The notes under the pieces: generated by a model
What the model was told of the DNA's origin: nothing
The model's database searches: none
What the model saw: only the letters and a program-made list of their open reading frames with translations
Translations under genes and position numbers: made by a program
Origin: an uncultured Methanolobus sp.
Lineage (GTDB): Archaea > Halobacteriota > Methanosarcinia > Methanosarcinales > Methanosarcinaceae
Direction: 5' to 3'
Assembly: GCF_963665675.1 (NCBI RefSeq)
Contig: NZ_OY762426.1
Coordinates: 62,001 to 126,000, forward strand
Length of the DNA stretch: 64,000 nucleotides
Shown: positions 24,951 to 34,600 of the stretch, piece after piece
Position numbering within the stretch: position 1 is the first letter of the stretch
Layout: each line of letters starts with the position of its first letter

Positions 24951-25871
24951 ATGCTTCGCGTAACATTTCTTGGAACCGGAGGGTCCCTTCCAACCCCGGA
25001 ACGCAATCCATCTGCCATCATGATCAATCGTGAAGGCGAGCTAATGCTATTTGATTGCGGAGAGGGAACACAGCAACAGATGATGCGAGCCAAAACAGGG
25101 ATGAAAGCATTATCATCCATATTCATCACCCATTTTCATGCCGACCACATACTTGGAATTCCCGGCCTCATACAGACAATGTCCTTCCACGGAAGAACAG
25201 AGCCGCTGAAAATATACGGACCACACTGGATCCATGAATTCGCAAGGATACTCAGCTCCCTTGGATACTATAAGTTAAAATTCGAGATAGATACCATTGA
25301 CCTTGTACCAGGGGATGTGGTCAAAAGAGACGAGTATTCCGTCGTAGCAATTAAAACAGAACACAGCATACCAAGCCTTGGATATGCACTGATAGAAAAC
25401 ATGCGACCCGGCAGATTCGATCGCCAGAAAGCAATTGAGCTTGGAGTTCCACCCGGACCTCTTTTCTCAAAACTCCATAACGGTGAGTCGGTAGAAGTCA
25501 ATGGGAAGACCATAAAATCAGAAGATGTTGTCGGAGAAATGCGACCCGGAAGGAAAATCGTCTATACCGGAGACACACGTCCCTGCAAAGCAATAATGGA
25601 AGCCAGCAGAGATGCAGACATTCTGATCCACGACTCAACCCTTACCAGTGACCAGCAGGATTGGGCTATTGAATCCATGCACTCAACTTCTCAAGAGGCA
25701 GCAGCCCTTGCAAAAGAAGCTAATGTCCTGAGACTCATACTTACCCACATAAGTTCCAGGTATTCAGATAATCCTACACAGTTGCTTGAAGAAGCTAGAA
25801 AGATATTTGATAACGTAATCGTTGCAGAAGACCTTATGGAACTTGATATACCCTACCGGGACAAAACCTGA
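24951..25871 (+). CDS. rnz: Ribonuclease Z
   Basis: A 306-residue tRNase Z that cuts the 3' trailer from pre-tRNA. Needed here because the tRNA genes in this window do not encode CCA. It has the metallo-beta-lactamase zinc motif THFHADHILG (HxHxDH), the second ligand region KTEHSIPSLGYAL, GRKIVYTGDTRPCKA, the HEAT-like segment IESMHSTSQEAA, and the final ligand His in LILTHISSRY. The start is ATG at 24951 with the standard opener RVTFLGTGGSLPTPERNPSA. Divergent from S8e. Confidence 0.97.
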   Translation: MLRVTFLGTGGSLPTPERNPSAIMINREGELMLFDCGEGTQQQMMRAKTGMKALSSIFITHFHADHILGIPGLIQTMSFHGRTEPLKIYGPHWIHEFARILSSLGYYKLKFEIDTIDLVPGDVVKRDEYSVVAIKTEHSIPSLGYALIENMRPGRFDRQKAIELGVPPGPLFSKLHNGESVEVNGKTIKSEDVVGEMRPGRKIVYTGDTRPCKAIMEASRDADILIHDSTLTSDQQDWAIESMHSTSQEAAALAKEANVLRLILTHISSRYSDNPTQLLEEARKIFDNVIVAEDLMELDIPYRDKT

Positions 25872-25908
25872 GCAATCATAAAAAGGCAGAATAATCAAAA
25901 AAGAAAGT

Positions 25909-26181
25909 TTAGAGGAAAGTCCAGTCGAGCCTCCTGTCATCTGCATCGTAAAGCGAGACTTCCATCGACATTTCCATATCTTCAACGTCACAGGACAGGC
26001 GCTTCATGCCTATGTACAGAGTATCGCCAGGCACATAATCAAAACCATCAGGCTTGACCTTACCGAAATATACACGGCCACCAGACTCTACTTCTTCAAC
26101 AGTGACTCCTTTCCACATGAGAGTGTCAATTACATTTACTATGACACATTCGAAACGGTCAGATTCATTTACCTCAGACAT
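25909..26181 (-). CDS. Conserved-looking small protein of unknown function
   Basis: A 90-residue acidic protein, opening MSEVNESDRFECVIVNVIDT and ending ADDRRLDWTFL. Predicted to be largely beta, with alternating hydrophobic strands (VTVEEVESGGRVYFGKVKPD, GDTLYIGMKRLSCDVEDMEM). No membrane segment or known motif. I do not recognise the family. GGAGAG directly before the ATG supports translation. It is convergent with RNase Z and lies 59 bp downstream of the AAA ATPase gene on the same strand, so it may be co-transcribed with that ATPase. Confidence 0.65.
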   Translation of the reverse strand: MSEVNESDRFECVIVNVIDTLMWKGVTVEEVESGGRVYFGKVKPDGFDYVPGDTLYIGMKRLSCDVEDMEMSMEVSLYDADDRRLDWTFL

Positions 26182-26240
26182 AGCTCTCCGATATATTCTC
26201 AGGTTTTAAAAAGATAATCCTAGGAACATATTCATCCTTG

Positions 26241-27368
26241 TCAGATGTACATCCTGTCAGCACTTGAAGGTTTGGGAAGATTTTTGAGTTTTTTCACAGA
26301 AGCATACAGGTCATCCTGAACAATATGAGCCCTGTCCTCGATAATCACATTATGAAGAGCCGTCTTCAATACCTTGCTTACAAGATCCCGTCCCGAAAGC
26401 CCTTCGGTCATCTTCGCAATGGAAGAAAGATCAAGATCCTTCACAGGTACAGGGAATGTCATTACATTGGATTCCAGAATTGCAAGACGTTCATTCTCAT
26501 CCGGAAGCGTGAACTCTATTTCTTCCTCAAACCTGCTTCTTACAGCGGGGTCGATTGTATCTGTACGGTTAGTTGCACCTATGGTACAAACACCTGAACG
26601 CTCAACTATGCCATCCATTTCCGTTAGCAGTGCATTGACTATCTCTGCAACATCCCCACGCAGCTCCTGGTGTCTGCGGTCAAGCGCGATGGCATCGAGC
26701 TCGTCTATAAAAATGATACACGGAGCCATCTCCTGTGCCCTGTCGTACAAATGGTGTATCTGCCTGGCACCCTCACCCACAAATTCACCAATAAGCTCGG
26801 TTGCCTTAACAGGAAGAATAGGAACATGAGCCTTGTTTGCAAGTGCCTTTGCAAGCATGGTTTTTCCGGTACCAGAAGGACCGAAGAAAAGTACATTACG
26901 TGGAGCCCATTTACCAAATTTCTCAGGCGCTTCCAGAAAACGCTCTATCAGCTTGCACTTCTTACGTGCACTCTGCTGTCCGATCACATCATCAAAGGTA
27001 ACATCACTTCTGAATTCAACACTCGAAACACTACTGACAACGGTTTCATTCACAATGATATGAGTGTTCTGTCCGATTATCGAACCCGGCGGTTCAACAT
27101 CAGTTACCTTGTATGCAAAATCAGGAAACATCCTGCGGTCAAAGAGATAATCATCTTTGTGCGCTGTGTAGCCTTTCCACTGTTCACGTGCATAGTGTTC
27201 AAAAACTCCCGGATCCGTAATTTCAGGATAATCATCGAGCAAACTGATCATAGGGTAACCCGCAGGTTCCAGGATAAGAAAATCAGCTGTACTTCCCCCT
27301 GGCTCTGAATTTGATTCCCTGCTGGATTTGGTAGTGGTTTTCTGGACAGTCCGTACTATATGTATCAT
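26241..27368 (-). CDS. AAA-family ATPase (26S protease regulatory subunit-like)
   Basis: A 375-residue protein with one classic AAA module after an N-terminal region of about 130 residues. Walker A GPSGTGKTMLAKALA, pore-loop region KATELIGEFVGEGA, Walker B CIIFIDELDAIALDRR, SRH TNRTDTIDPAVRSRFEEEIE with arginine finger, and the sensor-2 alpha-helical lid. The N-terminal part includes a beta-like domain (VEPPGSIIGQNTHIIVNETV) suited to substrate binding. It corresponds to COG1223-type archaeal ATPases, related to but shorter than PAN and Cdc48. A role in unfolding or membrane-protein extraction is possible; substrates are unknown. Confidence 0.88.
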   Translation of the reverse strand: MIHIVRTVQKTTTKSSRESNSEPGGSTADFLILEPAGYPMISLLDDYPEITDPGVFEHYAREQWKGYTAHKDDYLFDRRMFPDFAYKVTDVEPPGSIIGQNTHIIVNETVVSSVSSVEFRSDVTFDDVIGQQSARKKCKLIERFLEAPEKFGKWAPRNVLFFGPSGTGKTMLAKALANKAHVPILPVKATELIGEFVGEGARQIHHLYDRAQEMAPCIIFIDELDAIALDRRHQELRGDVAEIVNALLTEMDGIVERSGVCTIGATNRTDTIDPAVRSRFEEEIEFTLPDENERLAILESNVMTFPVPVKDLDLSSIAKMTEGLSGRDLVSKVLKTALHNVIIEDRAHIVQDDLYASVKKLKNLPKPSSADRMYI

Positions 27369-27587
27369 CTCTTTTATTTTCTAATACTAATTTACTTAAG
27401 AAAGCTATTAAAGCTAACCCTTAAACCCACTTTTAAAGTTTGGAAGTGGCCCATGACCTTAAAAGACCGGAATTCAACTACCTATTAAAATCCGTGTTTG
27501 AAAGACAATATTAAGCTTACTTCACTAAATTCTGAAACCATAAGATGAACGAATGATAAATATAGTGATTATTACTATAATAGTAGA

Positions 27588-29927
27588 ATGATGATAAATG
27601 AACACACACTGAAAAACGTAAAGATCACCAGTGTGGTAAACACTGTTCTGATTCTGATAATCAGTATATTCGGATTCGTATTAGTCGTACCATTTGTAAT
27701 TTCAAAGGATACGAATTCCCTGATCGTCAGCCTGGCTTTGATATTGTCCACATTCACAATCATCCTCCATGCAAGTAAACAGATAGAGAAAAAGAACACA
27801 GAACTGGAAACGAAAATCAGTGAACTTGACCAGATGCATAAAGAAATGAACGAGAAACATAAAGGGCTGGAATCCCTGGTTTCCCGCAACACAGAGATAG
27901 AGAACATGATATCGTCATTGATCTCAATGTTCATCGAACCTGGAAACATAGATGGAACACTGGATGAGATCTTAAAGAAGACAGCCTCATTCTGTAATAC
28001 AGAACACTGCTACCTCTTTTTGTTCAAAGCAAACGGTGACCCGTACCTGTCACACAGCTGGAAAAGCAAAGATCAGCCTGAAAAGAAGAGTGTTTTTGAG
28101 AAAATATCATATGCCAGGTTCCCGTGGATAGCAAAAAAACTCAACCAAAAGCAGACAGTATTCATCTCACAGGAAGCACACCTGCTGGAAATTGCTGAAA
28201 GGGAAAGAAATGCCATACTATCAGATGCTGTCCAGTCATTGATGCTGGTACCTGTAGAATCTGATTCTGAATGTATAGGATTTATCAGTATCGAAAATTC
28301 ATCGTATAAAAGTGACTGCAGCCTTGATAACAGCCAGACATTAAAAGTGTTATCAGAGATCATGAGCACAGCACTTAATCACAGGTCATTCCTTAAAGAC
28401 CTGGGTCTTTTCAAAGACCTTATTGACAGGTCAAATGATTTTATATTTATAATAGATGTGGAAAAAAACCGCATCATCGACGCAAATGAAACTGCATGCA
28501 AAGAGCTTGGATACAGCATAGACGAACTTACAGTCATGGAAGAAAATGACCTGTGCTTACTCTTTGAAGATACATTCTGGAAAAGCGATCTTCGCGACCT
28601 TGCAGGTGACAGGTACCTGCAACCGGACCAGAAACTCACAAAAAAGGATGGAGCTAAAATCCCTGTTGAGATGAATATCACTTTTGTGACCCATGACCAC
28701 CACAATTACGCCCTTGCTGTTGTACGTGACATTGCATCGCGCCTGGACATGGAAAGCAGGCTTGCAAAGACAAAACAGGTAATGGAACTTGCCATGGAAG
28801 GTGCAGACCTTGGAATGTGGGACTGGAACTTCAGGACGAACGAGGTTATGTATGACAGGCGCTGGGCAGAGATGATCGGTTATGATGTAAATGATATTGA
28901 AAAGAACATGGGAAGCTGGAAAAAACTGGTTCATCCGGATGACCTGAAAACCGTGAACGATGCCATAAATGATCACATCAACCGGGAAGCACCATTCTTT
29001 GAAGCTGAGTTCCGTATGAAGAACAGCAAAGACAGATGGCAATGGATACTTGCCAGAGGAAAGGTCACCGAATGGGATAACGATGAACCATTCAGGTTTA
29101 CCGGTACTACAATGGACCTTGACGAGAGAAAGAAAGTGGAAGAAGAACTACGTCATTCCAACGAACTTAAAGACCTGTTCACAGACATAATGCGTCATGA
29201 CTTGCTAAATCCTGCTGGAAATATCAGAGGATTTTCAGAAGTACTTTACGATATGGAAGAGGACCCTGAGAAATCAAAGATACTCGATATGGTACAGCGT
29301 AACACTAACAGACTCATAGACATGATCGAAACGGCTGCTAAGTTTGCAAAGCTTGAAGCAACAGACGAACTGGAGTTAGTAGGGATTGACATTATGACAA
29401 GTCTTAGAAATGTAATTGAACAATTCGACCAGCAGCTTAATGATAAGAATATGAACCTCCATGTAAAAGCAGATGGAAGCTATCCTGCAATGCTCAACCC
29501 AATAGTTGAGGAGATTTTTGCCAATTACATATCCAATGCCATCAAGTACAGCCCTGAAAACACAGAGATCAGTATTGATGTTGTTGACCTGAACTATGAA
29601 TGGATGGTAACGGTAACAGATTCAGGAGAAGGAATTCCTGATGACTCAAAACCGCTTGTCTTTGATCGTTTTAAGAGAGTGAACAAGAGCGGAGTGAAAG
29701 GAAGCGGACTCGGCCTTGCTATCGTTAAGAAGATAGCTGAACTTATGGGAGGTTCAGTTGGTGTTGAGGACAATCCTGAAGGAAATGGCAGCATGTTCTG
29801 GGTAAAGCTCAAAAAGCATCATGGGACAATCAGTGATAATGCAAAACCTGTCATAGGTATTGAAGCTACCATCGGAACAGAAACAATTCATAACACAAAA
29901 ACAGAGATTCATTCAATGTTGCATTAG
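27588..29927 (+). CDS. Membrane-bound GAF/PAS sensor histidine kinase
   Basis: A 779-residue kinase. Two helices at about residues 14-36 and 43-60 anchor it with almost no external loop, followed by a coiled coil (about 62-100, KQIEKKNTELETKISELDQM). Then GAF (about 105-255), PAS 1 (about 270-385), PAS 2 (about 395-515, with the PAC-like WQWILARGKVTEW and FTGTTMDLDERKKVEEEL), HisKA with the variant box DIMRHDLLNPAGNIRGFSEV, and HATPase_c (NYISNAIKYSPENTEI, VTDSGEGIPDDSK, GSGLGLAIVKKIAEL). The RHDLLNP phosphoacceptor form is the archaeal HisKA subtype. A promoter-like GATAAATATAG is at 27554-27564. No partner regulator adjoins. Confidence 0.92.
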   Translation: MMINEHTLKNVKITSVVNTVLILIISIFGFVLVVPFVISKDTNSLIVSLALILSTFTIILHASKQIEKKNTELETKISELDQMHKEMNEKHKGLESLVSRNTEIENMISSLISMFIEPGNIDGTLDEILKKTASFCNTEHCYLFLFKANGDPYLSHSWKSKDQPEKKSVFEKISYARFPWIAKKLNQKQTVFISQEAHLLEIAERERNAILSDAVQSLMLVPVESDSECIGFISIENSSYKSDCSLDNSQTLKVLSEIMSTALNHRSFLKDLGLFKDLIDRSNDFIFIIDVEKNRIIDANETACKELGYSIDELTVMEENDLCLLFEDTFWKSDLRDLAGDRYLQPDQKLTKKDGAKIPVEMNITFVTHDHHNYALAVVRDIASRLDMESRLAKTKQVMELAMEGADLGMWDWNFRTNEVMYDRRWAEMIGYDVNDIEKNMGSWKKLVHPDDLKTVNDAINDHINREAPFFEAEFRMKNSKDRWQWILARGKVTEWDNDEPFRFTGTTMDLDERKKVEEELRHSNELKDLFTDIMRHDLLNPAGNIRGFSEVLYDMEEDPEKSKILDMVQRNTNRLIDMIETAAKFAKLEATDELELVGIDIMTSLRNVIEQFDQQLNDKNMNLHVKADGSYPAMLNPIVEEIFANYISNAIKYSPENTEISIDVVDLNYEWMVTVTDSGEGIPDDSKPLVFDRFKRVNKSGVKGSGLGLAIVKKIAELMGGSVGVEDNPEGNGSMFWVKLKKHHGTISDNAKPVIGIEATIGTETIHNTKTEIHSMLH

Positions 29928-29987
29928 GTTTAAGGAATATAATACCCATCAGAAGCCTTTGATCTCAAATAATCATGAGGAAATAAG

Positions 29988-30767
29988 ATGGAACTTGATG
30001 AACTGATCATAACAAGGGCTATAGTTGATGAATTTTCAAAGACTTTTCTTGACTACACAGATGTGGATGTTGCACTTGTAGGCGGAGGGCCTGCAAACCT
30101 TGTAGCTGCAAAATATCTTGCAGAGGCGGGCCTTAAAACCGTGCTTTTTGAGAAAAAGCTCTCAATAGGCGGAGGTATGTGGGGAGGAGGAATGATGTTC
30201 CCACGCATTGTTGTTCAGGAAGACGCAAAACACATTCTTGATGATTTCGATATTAACTACCACGAATATGAGCAGGGGTACTATGTTGCAAGCTCAGTGG
30301 AATCTGTTGCAAAACTTATCTGCGGAGCCACTGGCGCAGGCGCGGAAATATTCAACCTGATAGATGTGGAAGATGTAATGATCCGTGAGAATGATGCGGT
30401 ATGCGGACTTGTGATTAACTGGGGAACTGTTTCAATGACAGGACTGCATGTGGACCCTCTTGCTATCAAAGCAAAAATTGTCATTGACGGAACAGGGCAC
30501 GATGCAGGAATTTGCAATACTGTCCTTAGAAAAATACCGGGTGCTAAAATCGGCACGGGAATCCCTGGTGAAAAACCGATGTGGGCTGATGTAGGAGAAC
30601 GGATACTGATGGATACCACAAAGGAAGTCTACCCCGGACTGATTGCTGCAGGAATGGCTGCAAATGCAGTTGCAGGAGCACCTAGAATGGGACCAGTCTT
30701 TGGTGGAATGATGCTTTCCGGTAAAAAAGCTGCTGAAATTGCAATTGAAAAACTAAAAAATGAATAA
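29988..30767 (+). CDS. thi4: Sulfide-dependent adenosine diphosphate thiazole synthase
   Basis: A 259-residue Thi4-family enzyme, which builds the thiamine thiazole from NAD and glycine. FAD/NAD-binding Rossmann opener [20 protein letters not shown], the [13 protein letters not shown] stretch, [14 protein letters not shown], and the end [20 protein letters not shown] are diagnostic. In yeast a Cys donates the sulfur once; here the corresponding position is His in [12 protein letters not shown], the form known in methanogens that use free sulfide and Fe(II) catalytically. GAGGAAA precedes the ATG. Only 60 bp separate it from the kinase upstream and no TPP riboswitch is visible. Confidence 0.93.
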   Translation: MELDELIITRAIVDEFSKTFLDYTDVDVALVGGGPANLVAAKYLAEAGLKTVLFEKKLSIGGGMWGGGMMFPRIVVQEDAKHILDDFDINYHEYEQGYYVASSVESVAKLICGATGAGAEIFNLIDVEDVMIRENDAVCGLVINWGTVSMTGLHVDPLAIKAKIVIDGTGHDAGICNTVLRKIPGAKIGTGIPGEKPMWADVGERILMDTTKEVYPGLIAAGMAANAVAGAPRMGPVFGGMMLSGKKAAEIAIEKLKNE

Positions 30768-30862
30768 TAAAAAAGGTTGAAATTTAAAGTTGAAGGCGCC
30801 TGAGGACACTGTTTAACATGTTTCCAAAGGAAAAGATTTATGTAAGAAACGGACATCTATAG

Positions 30863-30883
30863 GGTGCTTTCAAATAAAGCACC
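30863..30883 (+). repeat. Hairpin just upstream of tRNA-His
   Basis: GGTGCTTT-CAAAT-AAAGCACC, a perfect 8-bp stem with a five-base loop, ending eight nt before the mature tRNA 5' end. If the tRNA is transcribed from further upstream, this stem would be in the 5' leader; it could also be the terminator or a regulator site of the thi4 message. Confidence 0.5.
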
Positions 30884-30891
30884 TGCTTCGA

Positions 30892-30963
30892 GCCGGGGTA
30901 GGGTAGCGGTTATCCTGTAGCCCTGTGGAGGCTACGATTCGAGTTCGATTCTCGATCCCGGCC
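30892..30963 (+). tRNA. tRNA-His (GTG)
   Basis: A 72-nt cloverleaf: acceptor GCCGGGG/TCCCGGC, D arm GGGTAGCGGTTATCC, anticodon stem TAGCC/GGCTA with loop CTGTGGA (anticodon GTG), T arm TCGAG/CTCGA with loop TTCGATT, discriminator C73 as in archaeal tRNA-His. The base at -1 in the DNA is A, so G-1 would be added after transcription or by an alternative processing. CCA is not encoded. Confidence 0.93.
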
Positions 30964-31059
30964 CCATTTTTCATATTGTTATTGATAAAAAGTCAGAATA
31001 TCTTTTGATGATGGTAAACACTGTTAGTATTCAAAGCTGATTATTAAAAGAAGTTACGT

Positions 31060-31165
31060 TTTTCGGCATACAACAAAGTGCTGTATTACAACCCCGCCTA
31101 ATGTTTGTATGAGAGTAAACCCCATCCCGTTGCAAGGGGTGGTACGTCCTTGCAGAATCCAATAA
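31060..31165 (+). other. Possible relic of an IS200/IS605-type (TnpB) end
   Basis: The sequence has GAGAGTAAACCCCATCCC, then GTTGCAA, then GGGGTGG: a 7-bp stem CCATCCC/GGGGTGG (one G-U), the look of the 3' end and RNA scaffold of archaeal IS605-type TnpB genes. In one frame it reads ESKPHPVARGGTSLQNPI, similar in kind to TnpB C-terminal tails that overlap this hairpin. A second stem TGCAAGG/CCTTGCA is at 31131-31154. No catalytic part remains. The call is by resemblance only. Confidence 0.35.
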
Positions 31166-31219
31166 TTGAATTCTGAATTTTGTTTATGCTCTGCTACTAT
31201 ATAACAGTATAGATATTAC

Positions 31220-31394
31220 GGGGCTGTCAATTTTGTTGGGGTTGAGCAATTACCAATTACATAATGCAAATGAATGAATTGGTTTGATTATTTGAAAACG
31301 CGATCATAAGAATGTACAATTAGTCAGTATTACAATTTATGGGAAAATGCTATCCAAGAAGAATTGCTCTAACACCAAAGTTTTTGACAGCCCC
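31220..31394. mobile_element. 175-bp MITE with 8-bp target duplication
   Basis: Starts GGGGCTGTCAA (31220-31230) and ends TTGACAGCCCC (31384-31394), an 11-bp perfect inverted repeat; with gaps the similarity extends to about 33 bp, to GAGCAATT on both sides. The flanking direct repeats GATATTAC at 31212-31219 and 31395-31402 are identical, the mark of a transposition event. The interior, A+T-rich, has no ORF. It must have been moved in trans by a transposase not present in this window. Confidence 0.85.
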
Positions 31395-31470
31395 GATATT
31401 ACCCGACAGTTCAATGGCATTTAAAATATATAAAACAATGCAGAGATTACTGAACAACAGAAAATAAGAG

Positions 31471-32886
31471 TTAAAACTCGTTCAGTTTTAACTGTCTTCT
31501 CTGGCACATATCTTCACCCGGGATATCAACAGGATACGCACCCGTAAGACAACCAAGACACAGATTGTCCCTGTCTATACCTATTGATTCAACCAGGCCG
31601 TCAACACTGAGATAACCAAGTGAATCCGCATCAATTACAGCCTCAACACCCCGGATGGTTTTGTGAGCAGCTATGAGTTCTTCCCTGGATGCCATGTCAA
31701 TGCCAAGATAACATGGTGCAATGATCGGTGGACTTCCTATACAGGCATGCACTTCGGTAGCACCTGCATTACGCACCATATCGATGATCCTGCGTGAAGT
31801 TGTTCCCCTTACTATGCTGTCATCGATGAGGATTACTTTTTTACCTTTAATGTTCTGACCGATTGTGTTCATTTTCAGGCGCACGGCAGTCTCACGCATT
31901 GCCTGACCCGGAAGAATGAAAGTGCGACCTATATAACGGTTTTTCATCAGGCTTTCTTCATAATCAATCTTTGATTCTTTAGCATAACCTATTGCAGAAG
32001 TTATACCGGAGTCAGGAACCGGGGACACCATATCTGCATCCACAGGATGTTCACGTGCAAGCCTTTCACCAATTCTTTCACGGACTTTATAGACAAGCTG
32101 ACCATCTATGATAGAATCAGGACGTGCAAAATAAACATATTCAAAAACGCAATGAGCACAATATTTCTCGTCAAAGAGCTGGTATGATTCAACTTCACCG
32201 TCACGGAAAATAAGAAGCTCACCAGGCTTTACATCCCTGAGAAGCTTACCATTCAGGGTATCAATAGCCACACTTTCGGAAGCTACCACATAACCAGAAT
32301 CAATTGTACCAAAACACAATGGCTTGAATCCTACAGGATCCCTTACAGCCATGAGAATATCATCGATCAGTATGGTCAGTGAATATGACCCGTTAAGCTG
32401 TTTTATGACATTACGTACAGCGTCGACAGGATCATGCTTCAAAAGTTCTTTTACCAGAAGATGAGCCAGCACCTCTGTATCAGAATTTGCAACAAATATA
32501 TGCCCCTCAGCTTCAAGCTGACCACGCAGGTCATGACTGTTGACAAGATTACCATTATGTGCCAGAGCAACGTTACCGCTCTTATATTTTACAATAAAAG
32601 GCTGGCAATTCTCTATACGTGAGTCACCGGAAGTAGAATAGCGAACATGACCGATACCCACATTGCCTTTAAGTCCAACAAGTTCATCCTTGTTAAAAAC
32701 CTCAGGCACAAGACCCATACCCTTTAAGGTATGAGGTTCCCTGCCATCATGAACAGTTACTCCGGCAGATTCCTGACCACGATGCTGCAGAGCGTATAAA
32801 GCATAATAGATGCGAAGCGCGGAGGGGACCGGATGTGGTTCTTCATCGAACTGTACAACCCCTACAACACCGCATTCTTCGCGCAT
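31471..32886 (-). CDS. purF: Amidophosphoribosyltransferase
   Basis: A 471-residue glutamine PRPP amidotransferase, first step of purine synthesis. The N-terminal Ntn glutaminase begins MREECGVVGVVQF; Cys5 would become the nucleophile after removal of four residues. HRGQESAGVTV, GNVGIGHVRYSTSG and LAHNGNLVN are standard. The PRPP loop is KKVILIDDSIVRGTTSRRII. The C-terminal CLTGAYPVD and the single Cys stretches NLCLGCLTG and GEDMCQ may form an iron-sulfur site as in Bacillus-type PurF. It lies downstream of the L37e gene on the same strand, 24 bp apart, a conserved archaeal neighbourhood (Lsm-L37e-PurF). Confidence 0.97.
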   Translation of the reverse strand: MREECGVVGVVQFDEEPHPVPSALRIYYALYALQHRGQESAGVTVHDGREPHTLKGMGLVPEVFNKDELVGLKGNVGIGHVRYSTSGDSRIENCQPFIVKYKSGNVALAHNGNLVNSHDLRGQLEAEGHIFVANSDTEVLAHLLVKELLKHDPVDAVRNVIKQLNGSYSLTILIDDILMAVRDPVGFKPLCFGTIDSGYVVASESVAIDTLNGKLLRDVKPGELLIFRDGEVESYQLFDEKYCAHCVFEYVYFARPDSIIDGQLVYKVRERIGERLAREHPVDADMVSPVPDSGITSAIGYAKESKIDYEESLMKNRYIGRTFILPGQAMRETAVRLKMNTIGQNIKGKKVILIDDSIVRGTTSRRIIDMVRNAGATEVHACIGSPPIIAPCYLGIDMASREELIAAHKTIRGVEAVIDADSLGYLSVDGLVESIGIDRDNLCLGCLTGAYPVDIPGEDMCQRRQLKLNEF

Positions 32887-32910
32887 TTGTATCCCTAGTC
32901 TAAAAAAGAC

Positions 32911-33081
32911 TTAATATTTGCACTTTGCCTGCCACTTGTAGCTTCTCATGCGTGAGCTTTTTCCAAAGCCACAGGATGTACACTGTTTTGTGTGAATGTT
33001 GAGTGAAACACTACCGCAGCGCCTGCATTTTACATGTGTGCGCTTTTGCCTTTTACCCATTGAGGGAGTACCTTTTGACAT
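32911..33081 (-). CDS. rpl37e: 50S ribosomal protein L37e
   Basis: A 56-residue zinc-ribbon protein starting [20 protein letters not shown]. Two CxxC knuckles, CRRCG and CTSCG, bind zinc. The closing [18 protein letters not shown] is typical. It lies between the Lsm gene and purF, as in many euryarchaea. Confidence 0.95.
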   Translation of the reverse strand: MSKGTPSMGKRQKRTHVKCRRCGSVSLNIHTKQCTSCGFGKSSRMRSYKWQAKCKY

Positions 33082-33200
33082 TTATAATCACCTTTAATAT
33101 AAAATTCATTGGTTAATTGGTTATAATAAGTAAAACCTATAAATTACAGCCTGGAGGTTACCCATGATATTGCTAGTAGTTCTTATAGGTTACGTTCATT

Positions 33201-33623
<423 letters not shown>

Positions 33624-33700
33624 TCAATTGACCAACTGTTATATAAGCGACAAGGCATTTAAGAGCTCCGTCACACGTCAAAGAACAAATGAGGGATTTA

Positions 33701-34519
33701 ATGAGCAAAATACCAGTCATACTTTCCATAGCAGGTTCGGACTCCGGCGGAGGTGCGGGAATCGAAGCAGACATCAAGACAATTGCTTCACTGGGACTCC
33801 ACCCGGCATGTGCCATCACATCAGTTACCGCCCAGAACACAATGGGAGTCAGAAGTGCCTATGATATCCCCTGCGATGTAATTATAGAACAGGTAGATGC
33901 CGTCTGCGAAGACATGGATATCGCATGGGCCAAGTCCGGCATGCTTTCTTCATCACAGATCACCTCAACCGTTGCAGAAATGGTTAAAAAACACAATCTA
34001 AAACTGGTGGTAGATCCGGTAATGGCCGCAGAGGCTGGCGGTGACCTGCTTCGCAAAGAAGCCATACGAACCCTCAGAGAAGAACTCTTACCTGTATCGG
34101 AAGTTGTAACTCCTAATATCAATGAGGCCAGCATACTTGCAGGAATAGAGATACAGAATGTTGATGCTGCAAAGAATGCTGCAAAGATCATCAGTAATAC
34201 AGGAGTGAAATACGTCATAATCACTGGAGGACACCTCGATGCTTCAGATATAATATATGACTCCTGCAATGACACTTATTCAACCATACCAGGTACTTTT
34301 GTCAAAGGCGGAACCCATGGTTCGGGTTGTACGCATTCTTCTGCACTGACATCGTTCCTTGCTCAGGAATACAACATAAAAGAAGCTGCCAGAAAGGCAA
34401 AATTTTTTGTTGTGGAAGCGATCAAGGGAAGTGTGCCTGTCGGGAAGGGAGCAGGGCCTGTTAACCAGCTTGCGTGGCTTCTGAACAAACCGGAACGCTG
34501 CACAAGGAGAAATGACTAG
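33701..34519 (+). CDS. thiD: Hydroxymethylpyrimidine/phosphomethylpyrimidine kinase
   Basis: A 272-residue ribokinase-fold kinase for the thiamine pyrimidine. Opener IPVILSIAGSDSGGGAGIEA, substrate region ASLGLHPACAITSVTAQNT, KLVVDPVMAAEAGGDLL, and the ATP/anion-hole motif FVKGGTHGSGCTHSSALTSF. No C-terminal ThiN domain is present, since the protein ends soon after the kinase fold. ATG 33701 has GAGGGA seven nt upstream. It stands apart from thi4 (3.7 kb away, both on the plus strand). Stop is TAG. Confidence 0.94.
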   Translation: MSKIPVILSIAGSDSGGGAGIEADIKTIASLGLHPACAITSVTAQNTMGVRSAYDIPCDVIIEQVDAVCEDMDIAWAKSGMLSSSQITSTVAEMVKKHNLKLVVDPVMAAEAGGDLLRKEAIRTLREELLPVSEVVTPNINEASILAGIEIQNVDAAKNAAKIISNTGVKYVIITGGHLDASDIIYDSCNDTYSTIPGTFVKGGTHGSGCTHSSALTSFLAQEYNIKEAARKAKFFVVEAIKGSVPVGKGAGPVNQLAWLLNKPERCTRRND

Positions 34520-34600
34520 AAAATATTACGTTCCTGGTTGTAAGTAAAGAATAAATTGGCTAATTAAAGTCAGAATGCACACCTTAAGAGTAAAGATAAA

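Noticed and set aside
26670..27308. A 212-codon frame antisense to the AAA ATPase
   Set aside because: Shadow of conserved coding sequence, with no recognisable domain and no start signal.
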